Positions 7,531 through 16,566 of a DNA stretch of 64,000 bases are shown here, piece by piece. The translations under genes and the position numbers were made by a program. The notes beneath the pieces are model-generated. The model made no database searches, had not been told where the DNA came from, and was given only the letters and a program-made list of their open reading frames with translations. This DNA comes from Gp6-AA40 sp035492455 (GTDB lineage Bacteria; Acidobacteriota; Vicinamibacteria; Vicinamibacterales; UBA2999), in contig DATJJE010000061.1 of NCBI GenBank assembly GCA_035492455.1, positions 44,565 to 108,564 of the forward strand, given 5' to 3'. Every line of letters starts with the position of its first letter. Within the stretch, counting starts at the first letter, position 1.

Positions 7531-10245
7531 TCAGAACTGCATCGATATCCCGATATCCACCTTCCGCATCCCGCTGACGGTCGTCGGCTTGCCAAAAAAT
7601 GGCGACGTGATCGTTCCGCTATACCCAGCGTAGTTGCGTTCGTTCGTCAGGTTCTGCGCCTGCACGAACAGCAGCATCCGGTAACGCTTGTTGCCCTGAT
7701 CGAATGTGCGCACCTGCGCCGCGCCGCCGCCACCGAAGACGCCGACGCCCGGCGGCAGGTTGATTGTGCCGAAGGCGAATTGATATCCGGCAAGTAGGAT
7801 CATGGTGGTCTGCCCCGTCGCGCGGAGCGTGTTGCGGCCAACCCCTGCCGGTCGATCGTTGAAGATGCCGTCGTTGTTGTCGTCACGGCCGGTGAGCAGC
7901 GTATACGGTGGTGCACTGCTCGTGTTGATGCCGATGGACATCAGCACGTTGCGAATTACCTGATGGTTGAAATTCGCGTTTAAGCGGTGGCGAACGTCCA
8001 CGCCTGGCGGGACACCGAGCTGCAACGCGAAAGGATTTACAAACGCCGCCGGTGCTCCGGTTGCCGCAGGGCCCCATTCATCTCGTAGATCACCCGTTGC
8101 CGGAATCGCGAAGGGGCCGTCGGTGTTGTTCCGAACCGATGCCAGCGTGTAGTTGGCAAACACGGTGATGCGCTTCCAGCTGATCCGCGGACCATTGAAC
8201 GCCGGCAGCAGCGCGCCCGGATTGATGTTCGCGTCCACCTGCAGCTGATGCTGCCGCGATGCGGCGTCCGACATGACTTCGACAATGTTCGCGAAGGCTG
8301 GATCGGGGCGGATACCGTTGACCGGCTGATTGCGATTCGCGCCGCGCGCCAGCCGTGATGCGCGCTGATAACTGTAGGTGGCCGCAACCTGTACGACCTT
8401 CAGCATCCGCTGATCGAGGCCCGCGCTGACGCGCGTGATCTGCGGCATGTCGTACGCGTCGCCGAACACGTAACGGTTGATCGGGAGAATGACGCCAGCC
8501 GTACCCGGACTGAGGCCGACGGCAGCCGCGGCATCAATGAAGGTCGGATTGATGACATTCAGCTCCTGCTGCCGCAGACCGTCGATACGCAGCGCCTGAT
8601 CGTACGTGCTGTTCGGCAGCCAGTCGTAAAACAAGCCGACGCTCCCGCGCAGCGTCGTCTGCCCGCCGGCGAATGGCGCCCACGTTGCGCCGAAGCGCGG
8701 CCCGATATTTTCCGCGTGATGCACGTGCGTCTGCAGCTCGTAGCGGACACCAGGCGTGATCGTCAGGTTCTTCCGCAGCCGGATGTCGTCCTGCAGGTAG
8801 ACGCCGCCCTGCAGCATGTTGAACGTGATGATTGGATCGCCGATGCGCCGCGAGTAATTGCTCGGGTGGTTGGCCTCGAACGCCGCAAGATTGTCGAATG
8901 TGTAAGTGCCCAGGTAATTCGTCGTCGCGTCGGAGCGATACCGCGTTGCATCGAGCATGACGCCGGTGCGGATCGAGTGGCGTCCGAGTACGTAATCCAG
9001 ATCCGACGCGACATTCACCACCTTCGAGTGCTCGCCGCCTGCGCGCTGCGCGCCACCGCGCGTAAAGAAGTCGAGCACACGGATGGTTGGCGTTTCGTTC
9101 GCGGAGCTGGATTCCGTATCGGTCCATGTGTACTGCACGCGGCTGCGGGAGAACATTCGTCGGCCGACCGGACCGAAGTGCTGCACGCGTGCGGACTGCG
9201 ATGTGTTGCGATTGTCGTAGGCGCGCTCGATCTCGTCGTAGCCCCCGACGCCCATGTTTTCGTTGTTGAGGTGGTTGGCGTTGTAGCCGAAGCGCAGCGT
9301 GTGATCGAGCGTGAGCGCGTAATCCAGTTGCCCGTTGACGAAGATGTTCTTCCGCGGCGCTCTCACATTCAACGCACGCGCGACCGTGCCGGTCGGCAGC
9401 ACGATATTCAGGTTCGGCGTGTCGTAGGACGAAGTGCCGAAGACGTTGAGGTTGAATGAGGCTTTGTCCTTGATCAAGCCGCCGCCCGCGCCGCCGCCGA
9501 AGAGGATGTTGCCTTCCGGTCCTCTCACGGGTACGAATGGGCTGCGTCCGCTCAGGGCACCATCGCGCATCCCGATGTTCGTGAAGTAACGAATCGGGCC
9601 GAGACCCGGCTGTGTGATGATCTCGACGGACGTGCCGCCAGCGTTGTGGTACTCGGCGGCGAACTGATCGCGTGAGATGCGAATCGACCGTATCTGCGCC
9701 TTCGCCGGCAGCGCGCTTCCCTCGAAGCCGTCGATGCGGATGACCGCTCCCGGTCCCGCCATATCCTGCAGCTGCTGGCGCAGCGTTGCTGGATCGTCCG
9801 ATAGCGCTTCGATCTGATCGCGCGTCAGCGAGGTGCCGAACGTCGGGCCGTTCCGATCGGTAGCCGCTTCCTGCTTGTCCTGTCCAACCGTGAGCGACGC
9901 CTCGATGCGCGCGATCGCGAGCACGGCCACCTGCTTGTTGTCTCCGTTCCGCACTCGAATGTCGGGCAGCGTTCGCGTGTCGAACCCGGGGAACGCCGCT
10001 TCGACCTTGTAGCGACCGGCGCGCAGCCCCGACACGACCGCGACGCCTGCATCGGAGGTTTCCACGGTTTGGATCGGCACGTTTCTCGTCGCATCGTCCG
10101 CACCGGTGACCGTCACCATCGCGCCGGCGATCACGGCGCTGCTCGGATCGACGACGGTGACGTGAAGCGTCGCGCTGTTCGGCGTCTGTGCGAACGCGCC
10201 TGCCGCCCACAACAGAAGCCCCGCGGTCGTGAGCGCGCGTTTCAT
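7531..10245 (-). CDS. TonB-dependent receptor with carboxypeptidase-regulatory-like N-terminus
   Basis: Outer-membrane receptor of 904 residues. Order: signal peptide MKRALTTAGLLLWAAGAFAQ, an Ig-like carboxypeptidase-regulatory domain (about 25-110, ATLHVTVVDPSSAVIAGAMV), a plug domain (about 130-250, including RDQIEALSDDPATLRQQLQD), then a large beta barrel ending in an aromatic residue (KVDIGISMQF), as expected for BAM-dependent insertion. This Oar-like architecture is common in Acidobacteriota. Its ATG overlaps the stop of the LolA-like gene (ATGA) with GAGG 8 bases upstream. The ligand is not evident; no adjacent SusD-like gene is present. Confidence 0.93.
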   Translation of the reverse strand: MKRALTTAGLLLWAAGAFAQTPNSATLHVTVVDPSSAVIAGAMVTVTGADDATRNVPIQTVETSDAGVAVVSGLRAGRYKVEAAFPGFDTRTLPDIRVRNGDNKQVAVLAIARIEASLTVGQDKQEAATDRNGPTFGTSLTRDQIEALSDDPATLRQQLQDMAGPGAVIRIDGFEGSALPAKAQIRSIRISRDQFAAEYHNAGGTSVEIITQPGLGPIRYFTNIGMRDGALSGRSPFVPVRGPEGNILFGGGAGGGLIKDKASFNLNVFGTSSYDTPNLNIVLPTGTVARALNVRAPRKNIFVNGQLDYALTLDHTLRFGYNANHLNNENMGVGGYDEIERAYDNRNTSQSARVQHFGPVGRRMFSRSRVQYTWTDTESSSANETPTIRVLDFFTRGGAQRAGGEHSKVVNVASDLDYVLGRHSIRTGVMLDATRYRSDATTNYLGTYTFDNLAAFEANHPSNYSRRIGDPIITFNMLQGGVYLQDDIRLRKNLTITPGVRYELQTHVHHAENIGPRFGATWAPFAGGQTTLRGSVGLFYDWLPNSTYDQALRIDGLRQQELNVINPTFIDAAAAVGLSPGTAGVILPINRYVFGDAYDMPQITRVSAGLDQRMLKVVQVAATYSYQRASRLARGANRNQPVNGIRPDPAFANIVEVMSDAASRQHQLQVDANINPGALLPAFNGPRISWKRITVFANYTLASVRNNTDGPFAIPATGDLRDEWGPAATGAPAAFVNPFALQLGVPPGVDVRHRLNANFNHQVIRNVLMSIGINTSSAPPYTLLTGRDDNNDGIFNDRPAGVGRNTLRATGQTTMILLAGYQFAFGTINLPPGVGVFGGGGAAQVRTFDQGNKRYRMLLFVQAQNLTNERNYAGYSGTITSPFFGKPTTVSGMRKVDIGISMQF

Positions 10246-11045
10246 TTCGGTACCTCGAATTTCCTGGCGTCGATCTTCACGTTGATGCGGATGCGATCGA
10301 AGGTTGTCTCCTCGGTCGTCTCCCCGGCAACCGCGTGGCGGATGCGGAATGGCCACTTCGTGCCGTTCACATCGCGGAAGTCGCCGTAATAGAGGCGGTG
10401 TTCGACAGGAGGGGCCGGTGTATTGGGCGCGGCAGGTGATCCGGGCGCTTGCCACATCAGCATCACCGGCAGATGCGTATCGCGTTGGACGACGAGACGC
10501 GCGGAGAAGTTGCCCGGTCCCGCGACATCGAGGATGTCGGCCTTTCCCTCCGGCGCTTCACCTTCCGCGAGGTACTTGAATGTCAGCGGATACGGCGGGA
10601 ACGACGCGGCGAACGCGCCGATCATCAAGCGGGCGAAGTCCTGTTTGATGCCGGCGAGGCGCTGCGCGGCCGCCTGCGGTGGCGGACCGCCAGCGCGTGC
10701 CGGCGGTGTCGGATAGAGCAGCAGCTGCTCGCCAACGAATCCGGTGACGCTCGCATCTGTATCTTGCGCAGGGATCTCGTCCTTGCGGACGAACTTGTCC
10801 GGCAGCTCGCAGTTGATCTCGAATTCGATGGGGATAAGGTTGTTGCCGCGAATCTGACGCGTGCGGCCCGTGGCGTTGAACGAGGTGACGGCGGATAGGC
10901 GTTTCTCGCCGCCAAGCGCTTCACGCGCGGCGGCAACAACGCCAGCGGCCGTCGGCGCCTGCGCCCGCAGCGTCGCTAATTGATCAGCCGCGAGGCAGCA
11001 GGCGAACGCGATAACGAGGGCCCGGAACCCGCGAAACTGCGCCAC
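10242..11045 (-). CDS. Secreted protein, outer-membrane lipoprotein-sorting (LolA-like) type
   Basis: A 267-residue exported protein (signal peptide to about residue 30). It has alternating beta strands and a C-terminal segment YYGDFRDVNGTKWPFRIRHA followed by KIDARKFEVPK, which resembles acidobacterial proteins with a LolA/LolB-like half-barrel. The GTG start is supported by GGAGGAACACT immediately upstream. It is translationally coupled to the TonB-dependent receptor, so a role in that receptor's assembly or ligand handling is possible but unproven. Family placement is from general pattern only. Confidence 0.65.
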   Translation of the reverse strand: MAQFRGFRALVIAFACCLAADQLATLRAQAPTAAGVVAAAREALGGEKRLSAVTSFNATGRTRQIRGNNLIPIEFEINCELPDKFVRKDEIPAQDTDASVTGFVGEQLLLYPTPPARAGGPPPQAAAQRLAGIKQDFARLMIGAFAASFPPYPLTFKYLAEGEAPEGKADILDVAGPGNFSARLVVQRDTHLPVMLMWQAPGSPAAPNTPAPPVEHRLYYGDFRDVNGTKWPFRIRHAVAGETTEETTFDRIRINVKIDARKFEVPK

Positions 11046-11141
11046 AGTGTTCCTCCGTGGACGACAACGTCTTCCCCGGGGCTCGGTCGTGTGTTGCTTT
11101 AGACACCGGAATACGAGAAATAGCCGCGAAGCGTTTCACCC

Positions 11142-11975
11142 CTATCGGCAGGCGGGAACGACACGGAAGTCCACTGACTGAGCGGTGGGCACGTTTCCGA
11201 CAGCGCCGCGGAAGCGGTGTTCGCTTGTTGATGGCCGCGGTGGCAACGTGTACTCCTGCGTGATCGTCGTTTGCGGCCGGAAGTTTCGCCAGCTGCCGAC
11301 GTCGATCTCCGCATCCGGCAATGTGCCGATCTCGATCGTGAAGGTGCACGTCACTGGACGGTCACACTGGTTTGCGGCGGCATACGATCCCTCAATCGAG
11401 AGCCGATCTCGGCTGGCGTTGAGAATCGCGTTCTCAGCATCGTTGTGCACAACACAGTCATTCGCACTTACAGTCGTGGGACGCGCTGCGGCCTGCCGCT
11501 GGGCCGCAACTTCAGGCAGGCAGCCTTCGAGATCATACGTGCGAGCGCGCCATGGCAGCCGGCGTGCGCCGCCTGGAGTGGCGTTGCGCAGCTCGTTCTC
11601 CAGGATGACTACATCGTTTGATGTCACCCCGGCTTTCCGCATCAACATCTGAATCGCGGCGCAGTCGGCGGCCTGCTCCTGCACTGTCGTAAACGGGCGT
11701 GTCACATCGTGTCCGAGCGCGTGATGTGCGCACTCGTGTTCGTAGACGAACAACTGCTGCTGTGGGCTGATTGCGTCGACTCTTCTGCCGCCGACGTCGA
11801 TGACACGCCGTCCGTCATCGTCAACGGTTGCCTTTGCGACGATGCCCGTTGTCGTTTGCACCACTCGTACCGCGCGGCCCGTCTGATCCGTGCAGCTGAG
11901 GGCTCCGGACACGAGCTGGGCATAGCTGTGATGCGGCAAAGCGCAGAGTAGGACGGCGATGCACAATGCCCTCAT
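11142..11975 (-). CDS. Secreted protein with HExxH metallopeptidase-like motif
   Basis: A 277-residue exported protein (signal peptide MRALCIAVLLCALPHHSYAQ). An HExxH motif at residues 80-84 (YEHECAHHALGHD) is followed by VQEQAAD with Glu100 and Asp104, the arrangement of gluzincin zinc ligands, so a zinc-bound peptidase-like core is likely. The C-terminal half (about 170-277) contains CDRPVTCTFTIEIG and looks like a separate beta domain with paired cysteines. No named family recognised with certainty. Divergent from the CxxCH protein at 12030 with a 54-bp gap. Confidence 0.7.
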   Translation of the reverse strand: MRALCIAVLLCALPHHSYAQLVSGALSCTDQTGRAVRVVQTTTGIVAKATVDDDGRRVIDVGGRRVDAISPQQQLFVYEHECAHHALGHDVTRPFTTVQEQAADCAAIQMLMRKAGVTSNDVVILENELRNATPGGARRLPWRARTYDLEGCLPEVAAQRQAAARPTTVSANDCVVHNDAENAILNASRDRLSIEGSYAAANQCDRPVTCTFTIEIGTLPDAEIDVGSWRNFRPQTTITQEYTLPPRPSTSEHRFRGAVGNVPTAQSVDFRVVPACR

Positions 11976-12029
11976 AACGCATCCTCACTTCGCTGAGGGT
12001 GAAACGGCGTTAGAGTACCGCAGACTGCG

Positions 12030-13304
12030 ATGACACGCGCGAGCTTGGCCGCTATTGCCGTTGCGATCCTCTGGGTCGCCGTCGTGGCGGTGCGGCTCGG
12101 CGCCGGCGGGCAATTGCCTGACACGTTCTTCGACGACGCGAGCGCTCCGGCCCTGGCGTATGCGACGCAGCCGCCGCATGACGTCATCGCTCAGCTGAAC
12201 GAGAAGCTCGCCGCCGGTTCGACGACGCTCAGTTACGAGCCCGGAAGCGGCTACCTTCGATCCGTGCTGAGCGCACTCGACATTCCAGTCGAATCGCAGC
12301 TCGCGGTGTTCTCGAAAACCAGCGTGCAGGCGCGCATCATCAGCCCCGTCAATCCACGAACGCTCTTCTTCAACGATCGCGTCGTTGTCGGCTGGCCACG
12401 CGGCGGATTCATCGAGGCCGCGGCGCTCGATCCACAACTCGGCGTCGTCTTCTACAACCTGAATCAACAGCCGGCGCCATCGCCGCGGTTCGAGCGCGGC
12501 AACGGCTGCACTTCGTGCCACGTCTCCGCCGAGGCAACGCTCGGCATTCCAGGCTTGCTGCTGCGCAGCGAAGCGGTGCGTTCAGACGGCCTGACAATGC
12601 GACAGCTCGGGAACGAGGTCGTCGATCACCGTCTGCCCCTGAGCAAGCGGTGGGGCGGGTGGTACGTGACCGGGCATGATGTTACGGTCGCGAGCCGCGG
12701 CAACCTGATGCTGCGCGATGAGACGGATGAAGGCTTGTTCACCGCGCCCAAGGCGGTTCCATCGGCGACGCTCGAGGGGAGATTCGATCTTGCCGGGTAT
12801 CTGTCGCCCTACAGCGACATCGTCGCGTTGATGGTGTTCGACCATCAGCTGCACATGATCAATCTGCTCACGCGGATGTCATGGGAGTCACGTGCGGCCC
12901 AAGAGAACTCCGATGCGGACGCGCTCGTGGAGCGCGTCGCACGCGAGGTCGTCGATTACATGCTGTTCGTCGATGAAGCGCCGCTGCCGGCGCGCGTCGA
13001 GGGGGGCTCCGGCTTCACGGAGCGATTTGCTGCGCGCGGCCCGAAGGATTCGCATGGCCGGTCACTCTATCAACTCGATCTGACGACGAGACTGTTGCGC
13101 TATCCGTGCAGCTACTTGATTTACAGCGACGCGTTCGATGGATTGCCTGTCGCAGCGCGCGACGCGATCTATCACCGGATGTACGCCGTCCTGTCAGGTC
13201 AGGACCATGCGCCGCGGTACTCACACCTGTCTGCCACGGACCGTCGGACGATCATTGACATCCTGCGTGAGACAAAGACCGGGCTGCCGGAGTTCTTCCG
13301 ATAG
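12030..13304 (+). CDS. Exported CxxCH (putative c-type heme) protein
   Basis: A 424-residue protein with an N-terminal membrane anchor or signal peptide (LAAIAVAILWVAVVAVRLGAGG). It has a single c-type heme attachment motif at Cys160-Cys163-His164 (GNGCTSCHVS), flanked by a conserved-looking context (LGVVFYNLNQ before, LGIPGLLLRSE after). The rest has no recognised domain. Similar single-CxxCH proteins occur in Acidobacteriota and Planctomycetota with unknown function; electron transfer in the periplasm is the obvious inference. There is no cytochrome c oxidase or other redox gene beside it. Confidence 0.75.
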   Translation: MTRASLAAIAVAILWVAVVAVRLGAGGQLPDTFFDDASAPALAYATQPPHDVIAQLNEKLAAGSTTLSYEPGSGYLRSVLSALDIPVESQLAVFSKTSVQARIISPVNPRTLFFNDRVVVGWPRGGFIEAAALDPQLGVVFYNLNQQPAPSPRFERGNGCTSCHVSAEATLGIPGLLLRSEAVRSDGLTMRQLGNEVVDHRLPLSKRWGGWYVTGHDVTVASRGNLMLRDETDEGLFTAPKAVPSATLEGRFDLAGYLSPYSDIVALMVFDHQLHMINLLTRMSWESRAAQENSDADALVERVAREVVDYMLFVDEAPLPARVEGGSGFTERFAARGPKDSHGRSLYQLDLTTRLLRYPCSYLIYSDAFDGLPVAARDAIYHRMYAVLSGQDHAPRYSHLSATDRRTIIDILRETKTGLPEFFR

Positions 13305-13593
13305 CGGTCAATCGACTCGGACGTCATGTAACTGCGCACGAACGCACCTGCGACGTGAAGTCAGTGGTGCACCGTGTCCTGAAGCGACACATCGCCGATC
13401 GCTGAAATGCCGGGAGTTGCGCGCGGATGTTCAAACCTGGCGCCGGCTCCGGCACGCATGTTCAATAACGGACCGGCGGCAATGGAGGCATGAAGAAAGG
13501 CACTTTTGTTGATCGCACGCAAGTATTTGCGCCGTAAGGCCTTGGCGCGTTGCAGATTGTGGCCGAAGTGCAGGCGTTTCGTTTGCAGCACGT

Positions 13594-15384
13594 GTGGACG
13601 CCGTGAACCTCCAGCGAATGTGTCGCGTCGCGTTGGTGACTTGCTTTGTCGCCGCATGCTTTCAACCTTCACATGGGCATCGAGCAACCCTCGATCGCGC
13701 GTTGACCGAGTGGGCAGCACATCCTCGGGCCGGGGCGGTCCGCGTGCTGGTTCAGGCGCGCGCCGACGCCGCTGAAAATGTGCGCGAGCGGTTGGTTCGG
13801 CATGGCGCGACATCAGTCACGAACGCCGCGCACACAGCGCTATTCACCTGCGACGTAACAGTAGCCGCACTGAATGCCATCGTGACCGATCGGGATGTGC
13901 TGCACATCTCCTCGGACAGCATGGTGCGCAGCCTCGAGACAAGTTACCTTGACCAGGACGTGCTGCTCGGCACTGAGGCGCTTCTCCCGCGCACCTATAC
14001 CGGAGCAAATGTCGGCGTCGCGGTGATTGATTCCGGCATCCTTCCGAACGCGAACGAGAAGGTTGTCGCCACCTACGACTTCATCACCAGCAACGGGACC
14101 AAAGTCGGCGCCAAGGATCCGTACGGCCATGGCACGCATGTATCCGGTCTCATTGCAAGCACCGGCAAGACGTCGAGCGATTTGTACGAAGGGATCGCGC
14201 CAGACACGCGCCTGATCGCGCTGCGTGCCCTCACCGGGAACGGCGCTGGATACACCAGCAGCGTGATTAATGCGATCGACTTTGCGATCGCGCAGCGCAC
14301 GAAGCTCGGAATCGACATTTTGAACCTGTCGCTCGGCCATCCCATTTATGAGCCTGCGTCCACGGATCCACTTGTCCAGGCTGTTCAGCGCGCAGTCGAT
14401 GCTGGCATTGTCGTGGTCGTATCGGCTGGCAATTTTGGAGGTGACCCGACGACGCATGTCGTTGGTTACGGTGGCATCACCTCGCCGGCGAATGCGCCGA
14501 ACGCGATCACGGTCGGCGCAGTGGAGACGGTGCAAACGGCGACCCGCGCGGATGACATCGTCGCGTGGTACAGCTCGCGCGGCCCGACGTGGTACGACGG
14601 GTTTCAGAAGCCGGACCTCGTGGCGCCAGGTTCACACCTGGTGTCGGATGTTCCGACGTCGAGTGCGATTGCGACTACCTATCCGCGCGGCTTGATCAAA
14701 ACGAGCGGCACGACCAATCTGACCAAGCTCAGTGGCACCAGCATGGCTGCCGGCGTGGTCAGCGGCGTTGTATCGCTGATGATTGACGCGAATCGCCGCA
14801 ATTATCCCGGCGGACACCTGACGCCGCAAGCAATCAAGGCGATGCTTGAATACAGTGCGTTGCCAATCGCCGGCTACGACACGCTGAGCCAGGGAGCCGG
14901 GGCGGTGAATGCGGCCGGCGCGGTGCGGCTCGCCGCGTCCACTGATACTCGTCAGCCGAACGGAGCATGGTGGTTGATGAGCCCAGTCGATACGTGGAGC
15001 GTCATCGGTGGAGAAATCCTCGCCTGGGGTCAGCACATCGTGTGGGGTGATCACATCGTCTGGGCCGACCGCGTGTTTCGAAACGATCCCGCATGGGGGC
15101 AGCACATCATCTGGGGCGATCATCTGGTGTGGGGCGACACGGCGTTGTCCGCGCACAGCACGGTCTGGGACGATGGAAGTCCCGCAGTCTGGGGCTCACA
15201 TATCGTCTGGGGCGACAGCTTAATCGGCGAGGCGACCAGTTCCGGCACGATGTGGGGGAATCTGTCAACGAGTGTGTCGGCAGATCACATCGTCTGGGGC
15301 GATTTGAGCAGCCTTGCGATTGCACCCACTGCTCTCTCGTGGAGCAACCTCGAACAAGCCAACGGCGATCTAGTCGCCAAGTAA
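13594..15384 (+). CDS. S8 (subtilisin-like) serine peptidase with Trp-Gly repeat tail
   Basis: Exported subtilase of about 596 residues. Signal peptide (about 9-28, CRVALVTCFVAACFQPSHG), a propeptide-like region, then the catalytic triad: Asp in VAVIDSGILP, His in GHGTHVSGLIAS and Ser in LSGTSMAAGVVSG, with the oxyanion-hole Asn context SAGNFGGD. After the domain come repeated WGxHIVWGD units (residues 478-570). The GTG at 13594 is used here; the ATG at 13618 starts directly at the signal peptide and is equally plausible, since neither has a clear ribosome binding site. It stands alone in its orientation between the CxxCH gene and a convergent TonB-like gene. Confidence 0.9.
   Translation: MDAVNLQRMCRVALVTCFVAACFQPSHGHRATLDRALTEWAAHPRAGAVRVLVQARADAAENVRERLVRHGATSVTNAAHTALFTCDVTVAALNAIVTDRDVLHISSDSMVRSLETSYLDQDVLLGTEALLPRTYTGANVGVAVIDSGILPNANEKVVATYDFITSNGTKVGAKDPYGHGTHVSGLIASTGKTSSDLYEGIAPDTRLIALRALTGNGAGYTSSVINAIDFAIAQRTKLGIDILNLSLGHPIYEPASTDPLVQAVQRAVDAGIVVVVSAGNFGGDPTTHVVGYGGITSPANAPNAITVGAVETVQTATRADDIVAWYSSRGPTWYDGFQKPDLVAPGSHLVSDVPTSSAIATTYPRGLIKTSGTTNLTKLSGTSMAAGVVSGVVSLMIDANRRNYPGGHLTPQAIKAMLEYSALPIAGYDTLSQGAGAVNAAGAVRLAASTDTRQPNGAWWLMSPVDTWSVIGGEILAWGQHIVWGDHIVWADRVFRNDPAWGQHIIWGDHLVWGDTALSAHSTVWDDGSPAVWGSHIVWGDSLIGEATSSGTMWGNLSTSVSADHIVWGDLSSLAIAPTALSWSNLEQANGDLVAK
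15025..15303 (+). repeat. WGxHIVWGD peptide repeats in the subtilase C-terminus
   Basis: The coding sequence repeats the unit Trp-Gly-(Gln/Asp/Ser)-His-(Ile/Leu)-(Val/Ile)-Trp-(Gly/Ala)-Asp at least six times with short spacers: residues 478-492, 505-519, about 530-542 and near 566-570. Units share DNA words such as CACATCGTCTGGG but differ at synonymous sites, so they are old rather than recent duplications. Function unknown; a surface-sorting or folding module is possible. Confidence 0.75.
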
Positions 15385-15659
15385 TACGTCGCGCGCTGGT
15401 GACGCGCAGCCGGTCGTTCGCATCAGCGCAGCGCCTCGCCGCTATAGGTTTTGAGCGGAGAAGTAGGCGAACCCGCACGTCCGCGGGGTCACGCCGGTCA
15501 GCTGGCGCAGCGGACGGTAGCTGCCGGTTTGCTGGAACGCGGTATTGTGCGTCGTGTTGATCCGGCGCGGCGATCTGCCCGGTTTGCGCGTGCAGCGAGA
15601 CGACGTCTGGACATGGGAGCGTCATCAGAGCCGGCACGCGTCACTGCATGGTCATCACG

Positions 15660-16508
15660 CTACGGGTTAGGACTCTGGAACATCACGTTCACCACCATGC
15701 GCACGGGGACGGGTTGGCCGTTGACCCTCGACGGCCGGAAGCGCCATTGGCGGACAGTATCAACGGCCGCTTCGTCCAGCAACGGTACGGATCGCACCAC
15801 CTTCGCATCCGCAACGACCCCTTGCTCGTTGACGACGATCTCCACAGCGACCATACCGCTGACGCCGGCCGCTTTGGCGTCTTCCGGGTAGAGCGGTGTG
15901 TCGGCGCGTTGCGGGGGCGTCATGCCCGGACCGATGCGATATACGCCGTCTTTATCCGGAACTCCCGGCGAATCGGCTGCCGGCTTGGCCTGCGCTGTCT
16001 GGTTGGACAGCCGTGTCGCTCGCCGTGCGTAGAACTGCGCCAGCATTCGATACGGCTCGAGCTCCTGTGGCTGCTGGCGTCGCGCGCTGAGCAGCGTCTC
16101 TTCCGCGGAATCGAGCTCGCCTTGATCCTCTTCTACGGTGGCCAGGCGGAACATGAACCGAAGGTCGTTCGGTGCAAGGCCAATCAGATCGCGCAGCGTG
16201 AGTTCGAGGGCAGCCGGATCGTTCAGGTGCATCGCGTCGAGCACCCGCGTGGCCTCGTCGAGTGCCGTGATCTTCAGCGCGGTATCGTTGGCGGCTGACG
16301 CTGCCTTGCGATAAAGGTCCAGCGCCGCCTGCAGATGACGCCTGCGATCAGCAGCGGCGCGCGCGTTGTCCGCCTGCGCAAATTCCTGTTCGGCTTGACA
16401 GATGTCCGCGGCACCGGCGGGGCCGGCCGTGCAGTTTGCGCCCGCAGCTGGGGTGGAAGGTTGCTGCACAAACAGCCGAACAGCCAGCAGAGCAGCCACG
16501 AACAGCAT
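15660..16508 (-). CDS. TonB C-terminal-domain protein with TPR-like helices
   Basis: A 282-residue envelope protein. The N-terminus is a signal/anchor (MLFVAALLAVRLFVQQ), the middle (about 40-170) is helical with tetratricopeptide character (RFMFRLATVEEDQGELDSAE), and the C-terminus (about 195-282) is a TonB-type domain, with YPEDAKAAGVSGMVAVEIVV, VVRSVPLLDEAAVDTVRQW and RFRPSRVNGQPVPVRM. Such proteins are annotated as energy-transducer TonB family, though the TPR part and the lack of a proline-rich spacer make direct receptor energisation uncertain. The start has GAGGAGG 5 bases upstream. It lies 58 bp downstream of the citrate synthase gene and may be the last gene of that operon. Confidence 0.8.
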   Translation of the reverse strand: MLFVAALLAVRLFVQQPSTPAAGANCTAGPAGAADICQAEQEFAQADNARAAADRRRHLQAALDLYRKAASAANDTALKITALDEATRVLDAMHLNDPAALELTLRDLIGLAPNDLRFMFRLATVEEDQGELDSAEETLLSARRQQPQELEPYRMLAQFYARRATRLSNQTAQAKPAADSPGVPDKDGVYRIGPGMTPPQRADTPLYPEDAKAAGVSGMVAVEIVVNEQGVVADAKVVRSVPLLDEAAVDTVRQWRFRPSRVNGQPVPVRMVVNVMFQSPNP

Positions 16509-16566
16509 CGGCGCCTCCTCTGGAAGCTATTGGACACCGTTGCACAGGATTTGGCCTTTCTGTCGC

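Noticed and set aside
8534..10210. Long minus-strand frame inside the TonB-dependent receptor gene
   Set aside because: It is another frame of the receptor gene with Arg/Ala-rich nonsense-like translation and no domain.
13305..13593. Short frame ATGAAGAAAGGC at 13490 with GGAGG just upstream (15 residues)
   Set aside because: The ribosome binding site is only one base from the ATG and the peptide has no recognisable feature; kept as unannotated sequence.
15385..15659. Open frames between the subtilase and TonB-like genes
   Set aside because: Translations are low-information and no ribosome binding site or motif supports them.
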